Shown: positions 53,090-63,473, counted from the stretch's first letter. The stretch is DNA of 64,000 nt from Lentilactobacillus rapi DSM 19907 = JCM 15042 (GCF_001436255.1 NZ_AZEI01000076.1:469507-533506), one strand, 5' to 3'. The notes: generated by a model not told the origin, from the letters alone. Translations and numbers: made by a program.

Positions 53090-54108
53090 CGTGACACCTC
53101 CTCGACCATATCAACTTTCTCGGTAAATAACTGAACTGCTTTTGAAATGGCATTTTGACCGCCGGTAATAAAGACCGCCAGCACACCAATGGCATTAGAG
53201 TGAATATACTCAATTCGACCTTGAAGAATACTAATCGACACCCCAGTACGACCAGAGATTTCAGTAATCACAGGATCAAGCGAATCGTCACCCTGATATT
53301 TCAAAGTTAAAATCACGCCAGGCTGATCTCTCAGTCGATACTTCACTTCGTCGGGCAATTGTTCATCCAAGAAACGGTTAACCAATCGTTTAGCCATATT
53401 CGATTTTGGATCGGCGAACAGCTTGTACGCGGTTGTCTGTTCAACAATCTCACCATTTTCCATGACGGCCACCCGATCAAATAAGTTCTTGGCAACTTCT
53501 AATTGGTGAGTGATGAAAACAATGGTAATGTGCAGCCGCTCATTAATATCTTTTAGGATCGTAATGATTTCTTCGGCCGTTTCCAAATCCAAGGCACTCG
53601 TTGCTTCGTCACAAAGCAGAATATCAGGATCATTAGCTAACGCCCTGGCAATTCCAACCCGCTGCTTTTGTCCACCAGACAATTGCCCTGGATAATTGTC
53701 TTTACGATCCTGAAGGCCAACCATCGATAATAATTCAATAATTTTCTCTGGTTGCTTCTTCTCGGGATAACCACCGGCACTTAGCGCGAAGGCAATATTT
53801 TGACCGATCGTCCGGTTATTAATCAAGTTAAAGTTCTGAAAAATGAACCCAATTTTCTTTCTGGATGCGGCCAACGTTTTCTTGTTGGCTTTGGTGATAT
53901 CAACACCATTGACCATAACGGTTCCTTGAGTTGGCTTCTGAAGCCCGTTGATCGTTCGAACCAAGGTCGACTTTCCTGCACCAGACAGACCGACGATTCC
54001 GTATATTTCTCCGTCTTCAATCTTGAGGGAAACGTCTTTAACGGCATCAATCGTTCGATTTTTCTGTTCAAATTTGACCGATACATTTGTGATTTCAATC
54101 TGACTCAT
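53086..54108 (-). CDS. metN: Methionine ABC transporter ATP-binding protein
   Basis: The 340-residue ATPase has Walker A GLSGAGKSTLVRTING, Q-loop FNLINNRTI, signature LSGGQKQRVGIARAL, Walker B ILLCDEATSALD and a C-terminal NIL (ACT-like) domain from about residue 260, where methionine binds to inhibit transport. It lies between metQ and metI in the T-box operon. GGAGGGAT precedes the ATG. Confidence 0.95.
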   Translation of the reverse strand: MSQIEITNVSVKFEQKNRTIDAVKDVSLKIEDGEIYGIVGLSGAGKSTLVRTINGLQKPTQGTVMVNGVDITKANKKTLAASRKKIGFIFQNFNLINNRTIGQNIAFALSAGGYPEKKQPEKIIELLSMVGLQDRKDNYPGQLSGGQKQRVGIARALANDPDILLCDEATSALDLETAEEIITILKDINERLHITIVFITHQLEVAKNLFDRVAVMENGEIVEQTTAYKLFADPKSNMAKRLVNRFLDEQLPDEVKYRLRDQPGVILTLKYQGDDSLDPVITEISGRTGVSISILQGRIEYIHSNAIGVLAVFITGGQNAISKAVQLFTEKVDMVEEVSR

Positions 54109-54120
54109 GCAATCCCTCCA

Positions 54121-54960
54121 CTAGTTCCAGGTACTTGGTTTTTGGAAATCTTTAAATTTAGAATTGGCGATCGCCTTTTTGAACTTACTGCTGCTAAGAA
54201 CTGATTTGACAGCTTTAGCAAACTTGGAATTTTTCTTGCTGGTTTGAACCACAAAGACTTCTTGGTACTCAGGCTTTAAGTTTTCCAAAACAAGGGCGCT
54301 GCTTGGCTTCAACTTCGCGTTCCATGAGAAGTTACCAGGAATCAAAGCGGCGGTCACATTGCTTTGTGATTGTGGCAATTGAGCGGCGTCTAACGTCTTG
54401 AACTTAAGGTGCTTAGGATTTGAGGCAACGTCACTTAAACTGGCAGTGGCAACATTAATGCCCTTTTTAAGGGTAATCAGATGGTTGGCAGCCAACAGTT
54501 GGAGTGACCGGGCCAAGTTTGATGGATCGTTGGCGATTGAAACGGTTGAACCCGCCTTTAAATCATTAATTGACTTCACTTTCTTCGAATAAATTCCCAT
54601 GCCCAAAGTTGGTGTCTTGCCGATCGCAGAAAGCTTCAAATGATTAGCCTTTGAGAATGTCTTTAAATAAACTGTGTGTTGGAACAAGTTGGCATCAATT
54701 TCACCGGAATTCAATGCCTTGTTTGGTTGAACATAATCATTAAATTCCTTGGTCTTAACTTGGAATCCTTTATCCTTTAATAACGGTCCAATGACATCGG
54801 TTGCCATCTCACCATAAGGTCCTGGGGCAACCCCGATCGTCACGGTTTTAACTTTATTGCTGGCTGAACCACCGGATGCAAATTTACTGATTCCAAAAAT
54901 CCCAACAAATAACACGACCACAACACCTAAACCAATCAACCACTTTGTATTTCTTCTCAT
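54121..54960 (-). CDS. metQ: Methionine ABC transporter substrate-binding protein
   Basis: The 279-residue NlpA-family protein binds methionine: VTIGVAPGPYGEMATDVIGPLLKDKGF, DYVQPNKALNSGEIDANLFQHTVYL and AALIPGNFSWNAKL are typical. It has an N-terminal hydrophobic segment (WLIGLGVVVVLFVGIFGISKFASGG) but no lipobox cysteine, in contrast to most MetQ lipoproteins; it may stay anchored by this helix or be released. It is the first gene of the operon behind the Met T-box. Confidence 0.92.
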   Translation of the reverse strand: MRRNTKWLIGLGVVVVLFVGIFGISKFASGGSASNKVKTVTIGVAPGPYGEMATDVIGPLLKDKGFQVKTKEFNDYVQPNKALNSGEIDANLFQHTVYLKTFSKANHLKLSAIGKTPTLGMGIYSKKVKSINDLKAGSTVSIANDPSNLARSLQLLAANHLITLKKGINVATASLSDVASNPKHLKFKTLDAAQLPQSQSNVTAALIPGNFSWNAKLKPSSALVLENLKPEYQEVFVVQTSKKNSKFAKAVKSVLSSSKFKKAIANSKFKDFQKPSTWN

Positions 54961-55001
54961 AATAAATGCTCCTCCTCATGTGTTTTCCAACAATTAACCA
55001 T

Positions 55002-55250
55002 AAAAAAAGTCCTTCATCAAATTAATTTGACAAAGGACGACATAGCCGCGGTACCACCTCGTTAAGCATGACATTCACGCTCACTCATAACTTGCTGTAA
55101 CGGGCAATCCCGAAGCCGGTTTACAATAATTGCTTACCCACTTAGTTAAAATTCTTAAAAGACCATATTCCCCAAAGGTTCCGATTCATCTCTCAGCATT
55201 CGATGATTCTCTGTACTCGGTTGTTTCAGGTACTCATCTCTTAAGTTAAT
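55002..55250 (-). promoter_or_regulatory. T-box leader, methionine (ATG) specifier
   Basis: On the minus strand the T-box AACGAGGTGGTACCGCGG and a terminator AAAGTCCTT-type hairpin with a TTTTTTT tail (55002-55039) are present. Stem I carries GGGGAAT-ATG-GTCTT, with ATG at 55164-55166 in specifier position. Met-specific T-boxes before metQNI-type operons are established for Lactobacillales. Confidence 0.92.
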
Positions 55251-55587
55251 GGTTTACATTATGAAGAAACGATTGGTAAATGTCAATAATTTTTTAATCT
55301 AATTTTCATTTTCAGATCGTGATAGTTGCTTAAATCACTGATATGATAGCAATCACGGCACATTTGTCATTCTCCGGGAGTATACAGAATCGCTAAAATC
55401 TGGTATTATATTCACATTATTGTATTAAATGTAATGTTTTGTTACATAAGGGTGATTGGGTCAAGCAGAAATCTGCTCGTCAGTTAAGCGTTCGCCATTT
55501 TTAAATTTGACTATCCAAATGGGAAACTAACGTAGTGGTTCTTATCAGCTTGGCTCCACTCACCTACATAAACAAGGAGGATTCTTC
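55251..55587. other. Intergenic region before the GlnP-type gene
   Basis: This gap holds the promoter of the leftward met leader and that of the rightward transporter. An AGCAGAAATCTGCT hairpin at about 55464-55477 recalls the head of repeat family 1 but is too short to assign. Nothing else is visible. Confidence 0.4.
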
Positions 55588-57735
55588 ATGAAGCAAAAGA
55601 TTTTCAAGTCTTTGGGTTGGGTTGCACTCCTGGTTGGCCTGCTTTTCTGTCTGGTCCAATCAACGGTGACTGCTCAAGCAAAGACTTATCAAATTGGAAC
55701 AGATGTCACTTACCCACCATTCGAATTTGCGAACAAGCAAAATAAATACGTGGGAATCGATATCGATATTATGAATGCTGTTGCCAAAGAAGAAGGCTTC
55801 AAAGTAAATATTAAGCCGGTTGGATTTAATGCGGCCGTCCAGTCAGTTCAATCAGGTCAGCTTGATGGTGTGATCGCCGGAATGACGATTACCCCTGAAA
55901 GAAAAGCCAAGTTTGACTTTGGAACGCCCTACTATAAAACCGGGGTGGTAATGGCAGTCGGTAAAAACAGCGACATTAAAAGTTTTAAGCAGCTCAAGGG
56001 TAAACGAGTTGCACTAAAGACCGGAACTGCTGCCGCAGACTATGCCAATAGCATTAAAAAGAAGTACGGCTTTAAAACCGTTACCTTCGATGATTCTAAT
56101 AATATGTACGAAGACGTCACCACTGGGAATTCAGTTGCCTGTTTCGAAGATCAACCGGTAATGCAATATGGCATCAAGCAGGGACTCAAACTAAAGATTG
56201 TTTCCTCACCGGCTAATACTGGGTGGTATGGTTTTGCAGTTAAGAAAGGCCAGAATACTGAGCTTCGCAAAAAGTTCAATCAAGGTCTCAAAAAAATTCA
56301 GGCTAATGGAACCTACGACAAAATCGTTGGTAAGTACTTAGGTAATAAGACCAATCCAAAGGTGAAAGGCAAAACCTTCACGATTGGAACAGATGTCACC
56401 TTCCCACCATTTGAATTTGCAAACAAGCATAATAAATATGTTGGTATTGATATGGATCTCATTCGAGCAATTGCCAATGAGCAGGGATTCAAAGTGAAGA
56501 TTAAACCAGTGGGCTTTAACGCAGCTGTTCAAGCAGTTGAATCTGGCCAACTTGATGGTGTCATTTCTGGAATGTCAATTACCAATGAGCGAAAAGCCAA
56601 ATTTGATTTTTCACAGCCCTACTTTATGTCAGGCGTTGTCATGGCCGTTGGTAAAAATAGTAAGATCACCAAGCTCTCCCAACTGAAAGGTAAGCGGGTT
56701 GCGATCAAGACAGGAACCAGCGCCGCCGATTACGCAAATAGTATTAAGAAAAAATATGGCTTCCATACAGTCACTTTTGATGATTCCAATAATATGTACC
56801 AAGATGTGACAACGGGTAATTCGGTTGCCTGCTTCGAAGATCATCCAGTTATGAAGTACGCGATCAAGCAGGGAACCAAATTAAAGATTGTGACCAAGCC
56901 CGCTGAAAGTGCGCCCTATGGCTTCGCAGTTAAAAAAGGCCATAATCAAGCCTTACTAGCAGCCTTTAACACTGGTCTTAAGGATTTAAAAGCAAGTGGC
57001 ACGTACGATAAAATCAAAGCCAAATACTTGGGAACTGATGATAATGGTTCGGTTGCCAAAACAGCTGCCGATGACGCTGGCTCTCGTTCATTCTTTGGGC
57101 TGATCAAGCAAAATCAAGGGGCTCTGCTTTCTGGTTTGTCAGAAACGATGTGGTTAACTGTCGTTTCAATCTTTTTTGCCACTATTTTTGGCGTGATCGT
57201 TGGTTTATTGGGTGTGGTTCCAAGCAAGTTTAGTAATGGCGTCTCATCCACATTGATTTATATTTTCCGGGGAATGCCATTACTAGTACTCGCCCTGTTT
57301 ATCTATACTGGAATTCCGAGTTTGACCGGCACAAAGATCCCTGCATTCATTGCCGGTGTTGTAACCTTGACCTTTAACGAAGGTGCTTATATTGCCGCGT
57401 TTGTTAAGGGAGGAATCGAAGCCGTTGATCCTGGGCAAATGGAAGCTGCAAGAAGTTTGGGCCTGCCGTTTGGGAAATCAATGCGGAGAGTCATTTTGCC
57501 CCAAGGAATCCGAATTATGATCCCATCTTTCATTAATCAATTTATTATTACGTTGAAGGATACTTCGATTCTTTCAATTATTGGGTTACTAGAATTGACT
57601 CAAACCGGTAAGATTATTATCGCAAGAAACTTGGAAGGATTCAAAGTTTGGACGATTGTTGCCGTTATGTATTTGATCATTATTACATTACTTACCTGGC
57701 TATCGAATTGGGTACAAAGGAGAACTAAGGTATGA
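55588..57735 (+). CDS. Amino acid ABC transporter: two tandem binding domains fused to permease (GlnP type)
   Basis: The 715-residue protein has a signal-like helix (1-33), two homologous SBP_bac_3 domains (about 33-258 and 268-490; each begins [15 protein letters not shown] or [15 protein letters not shown] and has the arginine loop [13 protein letters not shown] / [13 protein letters not shown]), then a permease of about five helices with the EAA loop [19 protein letters not shown]. This is the GlnP layout of lactic acid bacteria, which binds glutamine, glutamate or asparagine in domains of different affinity. The repeats are highly alike, suggesting a recent internal duplication. AAGGAGG precedes the ATG. 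The stop overlaps the glnQ start by four bases. Confidence 0.93.
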   Translation: MKQKIFKSLGWVALLVGLLFCLVQSTVTAQAKTYQIGTDVTYPPFEFANKQNKYVGIDIDIMNAVAKEEGFKVNIKPVGFNAAVQSVQSGQLDGVIAGMTITPERKAKFDFGTPYYKTGVVMAVGKNSDIKSFKQLKGKRVALKTGTAAADYANSIKKKYGFKTVTFDDSNNMYEDVTTGNSVACFEDQPVMQYGIKQGLKLKIVSSPANTGWYGFAVKKGQNTELRKKFNQGLKKIQANGTYDKIVGKYLGNKTNPKVKGKTFTIGTDVTFPPFEFANKHNKYVGIDMDLIRAIANEQGFKVKIKPVGFNAAVQAVESGQLDGVISGMSITNERKAKFDFSQPYFMSGVVMAVGKNSKITKLSQLKGKRVAIKTGTSAADYANSIKKKYGFHTVTFDDSNNMYQDVTTGNSVACFEDHPVMKYAIKQGTKLKIVTKPAESAPYGFAVKKGHNQALLAAFNTGLKDLKASGTYDKIKAKYLGTDDNGSVAKTAADDAGSRSFFGLIKQNQGALLSGLSETMWLTVVSIFFATIFGVIVGLLGVVPSKFSNGVSSTLIYIFRGMPLLVLALFIYTGIPSLTGTKIPAFIAGVVTLTFNEGAYIAAFVKGGIEAVDPGQMEAARSLGLPFGKSMRRVILPQGIRIMIPSFINQFIITLKDTSILSIIGLLELTQTGKIIIARNLEGFKVWTIVAVMYLIIITLLTWLSNWVQRRTKV

Positions 57736-58469
57736 GTGAAAAATTAAGAGTTACGAATTTAGTCAAAACCTTTGGGACAAATAACGTCCTAAAAGGCATC
57801 AATTTAACCGTTAACGAAAATGAAGTGGTTGTGATCATTGGTCCTTCGGGTTCAGGTAAAAGTACCCTTCTCCGGGCTTTAAACCGCCTGGAAGAACCAA
57901 CATCCGGCTCAATTGTCATTGATAACGTTGACATTGCCAGCAAGGGTGTTGATATCGACACGGTTCGTGAAAATATCGGTATGGTTTTCCAACATTTTAA
58001 TTTGTTTAGCAACCTTTCCGTCGGTGAAAACATTATGTTGGCCCCAGTTGAATTGAAAAAGGAAACTAAGGAACAGGCTTCGGCTCAAGCAAAGAAATTG
58101 TTGAAGACAGTTGGCCTGGAAGAAAAATTTGATGCAACCGTTCAATCGCTTTCAGGAGGCCAACAGCAACGAGTTGCAATTGCCAGGGCATTAGCTATGA
58201 ACCCGGATATTATGCTATTTGATGAGCCAACTTCCGCCCTTGATCCAGAAATGGTTGGCGATGTTCTTGCTGTTATGAAGGATCTGGCCAAAAAAGGAAT
58301 GACGATGATCGTGGTTACCCATGAAATGGGATTTGCCAAGGAAGTGGCAGACAGAGTGGTTTTCGTTGATGATGGCCAAATTTTAGAGCAAGGTACCCCT
58401 GATCAAATGTTTGAGCATCCAAAAAACGAACGATTACAGGATTTCTTGAACAAGATTTTAAATGTTTAA
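57732..58469 (+). CDS. glnQ: Amino acid ABC transporter ATP-binding protein (GlnQ type)
   Basis: The 245-residue ATPase shows Walker [17 protein letters not shown]-loop [10 protein letters not shown], signature [15 protein letters not shown], Walker [13 protein letters not shown] and the H-loop VVTHEMGFA. It pairs with the upstream GlnP-like protein through an ATGA overlap. A strong terminator follows, so the transporter is a two-gene operon. Confidence 0.95.
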   Translation: MSEKLRVTNLVKTFGTNNVLKGINLTVNENEVVVIIGPSGSGKSTLLRALNRLEEPTSGSIVIDNVDIASKGVDIDTVRENIGMVFQHFNLFSNLSVGENIMLAPVELKKETKEQASAQAKKLLKTVGLEEKFDATVQSLSGGQQQRVAIARALAMNPDIMLFDEPTSALDPEMVGDVLAVMKDLAKKGMTMIVVTHEMGFAKEVADRVVFVDDGQILEQGTPDQMFEHPKNERLQDFLNKILNV

Positions 58470-58482
58470 CGTTTAAATCATT

Positions 58483-58524
58483 AAAAGCTTGGATTGGCAT
58501 TATTGTCGTCCAAGCTTTTTTCTT
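58483..58524 (+). terminator. Terminator after glnQ
   Basis: AAAAGCTTGGA pairs with TCCAAGCTTTT, followed by TTCTTTT. Confidence 0.9.
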
Positions 58525-58603
58525 TTGAACTGAATTGAAACTGAGTACGTATGTTAAAATGAATACAAAGATAGCATTTCAAATTTTAAAGGAAGTGATT
58601 GAA

Positions 58604-58744
58604 ATGAAGTTTCTAATTACTTGCGCGGCAGCTCTAACTTTCGGTTGTGGTGCTGCTGGAGTCAGCCATTACTGTTACCATAACTCTCATGCGCAGCAAC
58701 CGACCCGAGTTGAACGTGGGTGTGGCAGTGGAATGATGAGATGA
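58604..58744 (+). CDS. Small hypothetical protein with N-terminal membrane helix (46 aa)
   Basis: I do not recognise this peptide. The ATG at 58604 follows AAAGGAAGTGA; the product starts KFLITCAAALTFGCGAAGVSHYC, a short hydrophobic segment with cysteines and histidines, and ends in a glycine-rich tail (GCGSGMMR). It could be a membrane or secreted micropeptide, or a chance frame. It lies between glnQ and the IS66 element. Confidence 0.45.
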   Translation: MKFLITCAAALTFGCGAAGVSHYCYHNSHAQQPTRVERGCGSGMMR

Positions 58745-58950
58745 TAACAGTGCTTTCAGGGATTGTAATAGACCAGTTTGAGAAGCCATTTGAGCGTTAG
58801 AAATTGGCTTTTACTATTCGCCACTTAATACAGCTACTGTCCTATTCAACGATTAATTCTTATAATGTAAGCACTAAATAACTGGACGTCTACTTCGTAG
58901 GCGCCTTTTTGAGTACCATAGAATTATCAATTAATATGAGGTGATTCTTT

Positions 58951-59130
58951 ATGGAAAAGACCATTGTACCGGTACCCACTGAAAAACTACAAAGTACAAA
59001 CATTGATGATCCCAATAGAAATCAACTGGCTTGTCAATTAACCGTCAACAAGCAAAACTTGAATATCTTTAATAATGCCCAGCCAGAAATATTGAAGATA
59101 ATTCTAAAGGAGCTGATGGCGGGTGCCTAA
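58951..59130 (+). CDS. tnpA: IS66 accessory protein A
   Basis: This 59-residue frame (start MEKTIVPVPTEKL, end IILKELMAGA) occupies the position of the first IS66 gene and follows TGAGGTGATT. It overlaps the GTG start of the next gene by eight bases, as usual for IS66 elements, which suggests coupled translation. The product is short compared with typical IS66 first genes, and has no motif I can name; the assignment rests on position. Confidence 0.7.
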   Translation: MEKTIVPVPTEKLQSTNIDDPNRNQLACQLTVNKQNLNIFNNAQPEILKIILKELMAGA

Positions 59131-59479
59131 ATTACTCAATTTTACCGAATTAGATAAAGTCTATTTGGTTTGCGGCAAAACAGATTTACGTAAAGGAATT
59201 GATGGGTTAGCAACAATCATCCAAGATCAATTCGACTTAAATCCATTTTCACCCGCATTATTTCTATTCTGTGGAACACGGAAAGACAGATTTAAAGCTA
59301 TCTATTGGGAAGGTGATGGTTTTGTATTACTTTACAAACGTTATGAATCAGGACATTTACAATGGCCGAGAACCGCAGTGGAAGTCCGTCAATTAACAAA
59401 TCAGTAGCTAAGATGGTTACTAACTGGGCTGACGATTGAACCATCGGTTCATCGAGTTAGACCAGGCAATATCTATTGA
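59123..59479 (+). pseudogene. tnpB: IS66 accessory protein TnpB, interrupted by TAG
   Basis: The protein opens VYLVCGKTDLRKGIDGLATIIQ and has LFLFCGTRKDRFKAIYWEGDGFVLLYKR, both diagnostic of IS66 TnpB. After ...AVEVRQLTNQ a TAG at 59405-59407 interrupts the frame; reading continues in frame for 23 codons (LRWLLTGLTIEPSVHRVRP and so on) to TGA at 59477-59479, giving the normal length of about 118. A CAG-to-TAG change is the simplest explanation. Transposition of this copy is probably impaired. Confidence 0.88.
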
Positions 59480-59570
59480 AAGTCTCGCTCCGTTAACCTT
59501 TCTAAAAGGTATAGTCAAGGCCCAAACTTCATGATATGATCATTGAAAACCAACTGAGGTGGTGAGATCA

Positions 59571-61106
59571 ATGGATATCATTGAGGAGCTTAAAAAAATT
59601 AATGCCAGTCAACAAGCTCAAATTGAAGAGCTTATTCGGCAGAACCAAATTTTGACTGAGCAGGTAAAATATCTTCGCAACAAATTATATGGTCACTCAA
59701 GTGAAAAAACGATTGACGATGGCCAAACCTCTTTATTTGACGACGCCAGTAATGGTGTTTTCGAAGAACCAGAGTCAACTGGAGAACAAATCAAAATTGT
59801 CACAGTTCGTAAAAAGAAAAGGCAAAGTCAAAAAGCGAAAATCACGAAAGACCTCCCGATAAAAGAAGAGCTGATTAAGTTAGCTGAACATAATTGCCAC
59901 AATTGTGGCAATGCTTATCAGATATTTAAACGGTTGATTGGAGACAAATTTCATCTCCAACCAGCTCAAGCATACATAGTTCGTCGGTACCAGGAAGTTG
60001 GCAAATGCCAACATTGTTCAGAGGACGTCAATTACGATGGCGACCAATTTGTTTCAGCAACTGTTCCACAAGCATTCATAGCCCATAGTTTGGCTTCAGA
60101 AAATTTAGTCGCAACAATTATTGCCAATAAATATGAATTAGCCCTACCACTTTATCGTCAGCGACGAAGGTTAAAAGGATTGGGATTATCAGTATCCGAA
60201 GCCACCTTAAGTAATTGGGTAATTTATGGATCAGAGCGGGTTGCGTTAGTCGATCAGTTACTTTTCAAGACGCTTAAACGACAACAGTATATACATGGTG
60301 ATGAAACGCCGATTCAGGTTTTACGAGAACCGGGGAAATCGCCAACCTCTAAATCATTTCTATGGGAAATGCGATCCGCCGCTAACGCGGCTACTTCGAT
60401 CGTCCATTTTCATTATGATCCTTCTCGAAGTGAAAAAGTGGCTCGGGCAATTTACGAAGACTTCAGTGGGACTCTCGTCTGTGATGGCTATGCAGGTTAC
60501 AATCACATTCCGCCAAAGATTCGGCGGGCCGGCTGTTGGGCGCATGGACGACGAAAATTTGTGGATGGCGCCAACGGAATCGAGAGTCAAAAGAGTCTTG
60601 GCCGTAAATTTGTCAAAAAATTCGATCAACTATTTGCGATCGAACGAAAAGCTCAGGGCTTTTCACCACAACAGTTGTTAGAGATTCGACAACGAGAGTC
60701 CAAGCCAATTGTCGATAGTATATGGCAGCTAATGAGTGAAACTAACCCCATTAACAAGTCTAAGTTGGGACGCGCTTATACTTACATGGTGAACCAGCGT
60801 GAACAACTAGAGGTCTTTTTGAACGATCCTGGGGTGGCCATTAGTAATAATATTGCCGAACGAAGTATCAAGACTTCGGTCATTGGTCGTAAAAATTGGC
60901 TTTTTAGTACCGGTCAGCGCGGAGCCAAAGCTAACGCTCTCTTCTTAGGCCTATTCGAAACGGCTATCGCCAATCATTTAGATTTCAAAAAATACTTAAT
61001 CTATCTGTTCACCTACTTACCTCAGTTAGGAGAATTCCCAACTGACGAGGAGCTAGAGGCTTATTTACCATGGGCTAAAAAGGTACAGCAAAGCTGTGCT
61101 GCTTAA
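59571..61106 (+). CDS. tnpC: IS66 transposase TnpC
   Basis: The 511-residue DDE transposase has an N-terminal leucine-zipper-like coil (residues about 5-45: IEELKKINASQQAQIEELI), a zinc finger (HNCHNCGNAY and CQHC), and the catalytic D-D-E core: HGDETPIQVL, LVCDGYAGYNHI and NNIAERSIKTSVIGRKNWLFS. It is full length and apparently intact. GAGGTGGTGAG precedes the ATG. A hairpin AAAGGGCATTC / GAATGCCCTTT at 61120-61171 follows as a possible terminator. Confidence 0.93.
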   Translation: MDIIEELKKINASQQAQIEELIRQNQILTEQVKYLRNKLYGHSSEKTIDDGQTSLFDDASNGVFEEPESTGEQIKIVTVRKKKRQSQKAKITKDLPIKEELIKLAEHNCHNCGNAYQIFKRLIGDKFHLQPAQAYIVRRYQEVGKCQHCSEDVNYDGDQFVSATVPQAFIAHSLASENLVATIIANKYELALPLYRQRRRLKGLGLSVSEATLSNWVIYGSERVALVDQLLFKTLKRQQYIHGDETPIQVLREPGKSPTSKSFLWEMRSAANAATSIVHFHYDPSRSEKVARAIYEDFSGTLVCDGYAGYNHIPPKIRRAGCWAHGRRKFVDGANGIESQKSLGRKFVKKFDQLFAIERKAQGFSPQQLLEIRQRESKPIVDSIWQLMSETNPINKSKLGRAYTYMVNQREQLEVFLNDPGVAISNNIAERSIKTSVIGRKNWLFSTGQRGAKANALFLGLFETAIANHLDFKKYLIYLFTYLPQLGEFPTDEELEAYLPWAKKVQQSCAA

Positions 61107-61192
61107 CGGCAAAAAACTTAAAGGGCATTCGATTGTGTTATTTGAAGAATAACATGCTTGAATGCCCTTTTGAATACGTCCAGTTATTTAGT

Positions 61193-63065
61193 GGTTCTTT
61201 CCAATGTTATGTGACGAGACTTCTTTGCTCAATCAGTAAAATTTTCTTTCGCAGTAGGTCAAAACTACAACGGCCGTACATTTTTCGCTTTAATGTTTTG
61301 ACTTTATTTACGCTCCCTTCCGCTAACCCATTGCTAAAGTGGGTTTTAAAAGCCATGCGGACTGCTGATTCGTCCTTTTCAATACCTTTGAGGTAAGATT
61401 GTAACGCAAAAGATGACTCAAAATTTCGCTTGGCAGTATTTAACCATTCGGAGAGTTTTGAATCATCTTTATTTTTTAAGATCGTTCGGAAGTCCCAAAC
61501 CAAATCATATATTTTACGGTACATTGGATACTCAGTAAATAGTCCATCCAATAACTTCCTCGTAATAACCGGAACTTCTTGTAATGGAAAGAAGAGTAAC
61601 TTGATAATCCAACGACGCTCAATAATCTCAATTGACTTGCCAATATACTTGCTATCAAGTTGCTTCTGGAGCCGTCTTTGACGTGCCATAAAGCCTCTGA
61701 TGGCATCAACTGTGCCGGTATATCCATCTTTGGTAATTTGTTGATGAATTAAAGCGTAGCTTTTACCTTGTTTCCGCAATTCTAATACTTCCTGTCGATA
61801 AGGACGTAATTTACCTGGAATATCAGCACCATAAGTTGCTTTATTCGCAGTTGTATGGGGATCAAGATATCGTTTAATCCTCGCCTGCGTATAGTTGGTG
61901 ATCCCTTCGATATCGGCCAATGATTTTCCTCGTGCGCGTAATTGCCGCACATAGTCGATTTGCTTTTGCTTCTGTTTGGTATTGTCATCATGAATTTTCT
62001 CACGCGCAAGCATTTTGTCAGCGGGAATCTCTGAATCCAGCATGGTAACGTACTTTTTGATCAATTTAATACTAAAACCGGTCTTCATACGGATTTCTGT
62101 TTGCGTCATTCGTTGATGATAATATAAATCGCGAACATACAGAATCTTATCTCTACGAGTTGCGTACAATAAGAAATCTTCGAATTTCTGATATTCTTTA
62201 TCTGATATGAGGACTGGAACTTTCGCGGGAATTTGGCGATAAATGATTCCTTGGGCCAAATCAATCAATCGTGCAATCAGATGATAGCGATCTGAGACTT
62301 GTTCCACAGTGGGGAAAGCTGCCGTAATCGCTGTGGAGTATGTTAGAGATCCATCACGAGAAAACAAGTTGATATTTTTGAACGTTCCAAGCCATCGACT
62401 CACATCGGTACTATCTCTAGATTCAATAATATCAATGATCTTGCCGGTGTCTATATCCACAAGAATTGACGCGTACCGGTAACGTTTCTTGAGCGCAAAA
62501 TCATCAACACAAACATGATAATGGCTGTAATAATCAATTACTGGAATTTTTTTTTTGATAATTACAGAGGCTACTCTTTTTTACTTTGATGCCGATTTGG
62601 TGAAAATCATAAACAGCCGTCAAAGAACTCTTATCAAGCGATAGATCAACAATTGTGTCAACTAATCGCTTGGTCTTCTGAGCCTTCGGCTCCGAAAATT
62701 TAAAATATTCGCCAAATGTTTTAACTGAACACTGTGGGTTAGTGCATTGAAATCGTTTCACGTTAATATGAAGATATACGGTTTTCCCCTGGATTGGCAA
62801 GTCTTGGATTGTGTGAATATAATGCCCATGGATTTTCTGTGAGTATTGATGGCATTTAGGACACGGTGACTCAGAATTTTTAGAATGAATCCAAAACTCA
62901 ATGGTTTGGTGATTGATTTGTAAATTATCTACTTTCAGGTTGGCATCTAATTGACCGATTAGTTCTTCCATTGTGATCAACTCCATTTTAACCGAGGCGT
63001 CGTCCTTTTTCCTTAAAGTAATTATACTATGAAGTTGAAAATTCCACACAATATTGGAAAGAACC
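61193..63065. mobile_element. ISL3-family insertion sequence inside the IS66 right end
   Basis: Ends are GGTTCTTTCCAATGTTATGTG (left) and its near-complement at the right, GGTTCTTTCCAATATTGTGTG when reversed. An eight-base duplication TATTTAGT, itself part of the IS66 terminal repeat, flanks it at 61185-61192 and 63066-63073. Length is 1,873 bp with one transposase gene on the minus strand. Confidence 0.93.
61207..62972 (-). pseudogene. ISL3 transposase, frameshifted at an A10 run
   Basis: The N-terminal part has the ISL3 zinc finger (CPKCHQYSQKIHGHY, FQCTNPQC) and a helix-turn-helix region. At 62547-62556 a run of ten adenines (minus strand) shifts the frame: nine would continue NYQKK to IPVIDYYSHYHVCVDDFALKKRYRYASI. 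The second frame holds the DDE residues in VCVDDFALKKR, VSDRYHLIARL and GLAEGSVNKVKTLKRKMYGRC. The full product would be about 588 residues. The start ATG 62972 follows GGAGTTG. Slippage at the run could restore some product, but as read the gene is broken. Confidence 0.87.
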
Positions 63066-63113
63066 TATTTAGTGCTTACCTTATAATAATAATTATTTCA
63101 AAATATTAGTAAT

Positions 63114-63151
63114 CAAAAAAATAGAGAAACGTTGATAATTCAACGTTTCTC
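63114..63151 (-). terminator. Terminator of the tRNA operon
   Basis: GAGAAACGTTGA / TCAACGTTTCTC with loop ATTA is followed on the minus strand by TATTTTTTT. Confidence 0.92.
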
Positions 63152-63174
63152 TTACTTTGTTAGTGGCTATCTAA

Positions 63175-63260
63175 TACCGGAGGTGGGGTTCGAACCCACA
63201 CGTCCTTTAACGGACACTGGATTTTGAGTCCAGCGCGTCTGCCAGTTCCGCCACTCCGGC
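63175..63260 (-). tRNA. tRNA-Leu (CAA)
   Basis: Acceptor GCCGGAG/CTCCGGT, loop CTCAAAA with anticodon CAA, a long variable arm of class II type, TTCGAAC T-loop and discriminator A. Confidence 0.96.
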
Positions 63261-63304
63261 ATAACAATATAATACTCTATGATTGGCCAATAATAAATGG
63301 ATAA

Positions 63305-63375
<71 letters not shown>

Positions 63376-63394
63376 ATAACTTTGGCTAACCCAA

Positions 63395-63466
63395 CTGGGT
63401 TAGCTGGATTCGAACCAGCGCATGACAGAGTCAAAGTCTGTTGCCTTACCACTTGGCTATAACCCA
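63395..63466 (-). tRNA. tRNA-Gln (TTG)
   Basis: Acceptor TGGGTTA/TAACCCA, anticodon loop CTTTGAC, discriminator G, 72 nt. Confidence 0.95.
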
Positions 63467-63473
63467 ATCAAAG

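Larger units (their letters stand above)
58867..63079. mobile_element. IS66-family element with nested ISL3-family insertion
   Basis: The left end reads GTAAGCACTAAATAACTGG; the right end, in reverse complement, begins with the same GTAAGCACTAAATA, split by the ISL3 element. Eight-base target duplications CTTATAAT flank the whole unit at 58859-58866 and 63080-63087. Without the ISL3 element and its duplication the IS66 copy is about 2,332 bp. It carries the usual three genes, with a stop codon in the second. Confidence 0.92.

Noticed and set aside
55441..55500. Additional family 1 unit before the GlnP-type gene
   Set aside because: Only a 14-bp AGCAGAAATCTGCT palindrome matches; the inner stem and the TAAGCACC/GGAGACTTA interruption are missing.
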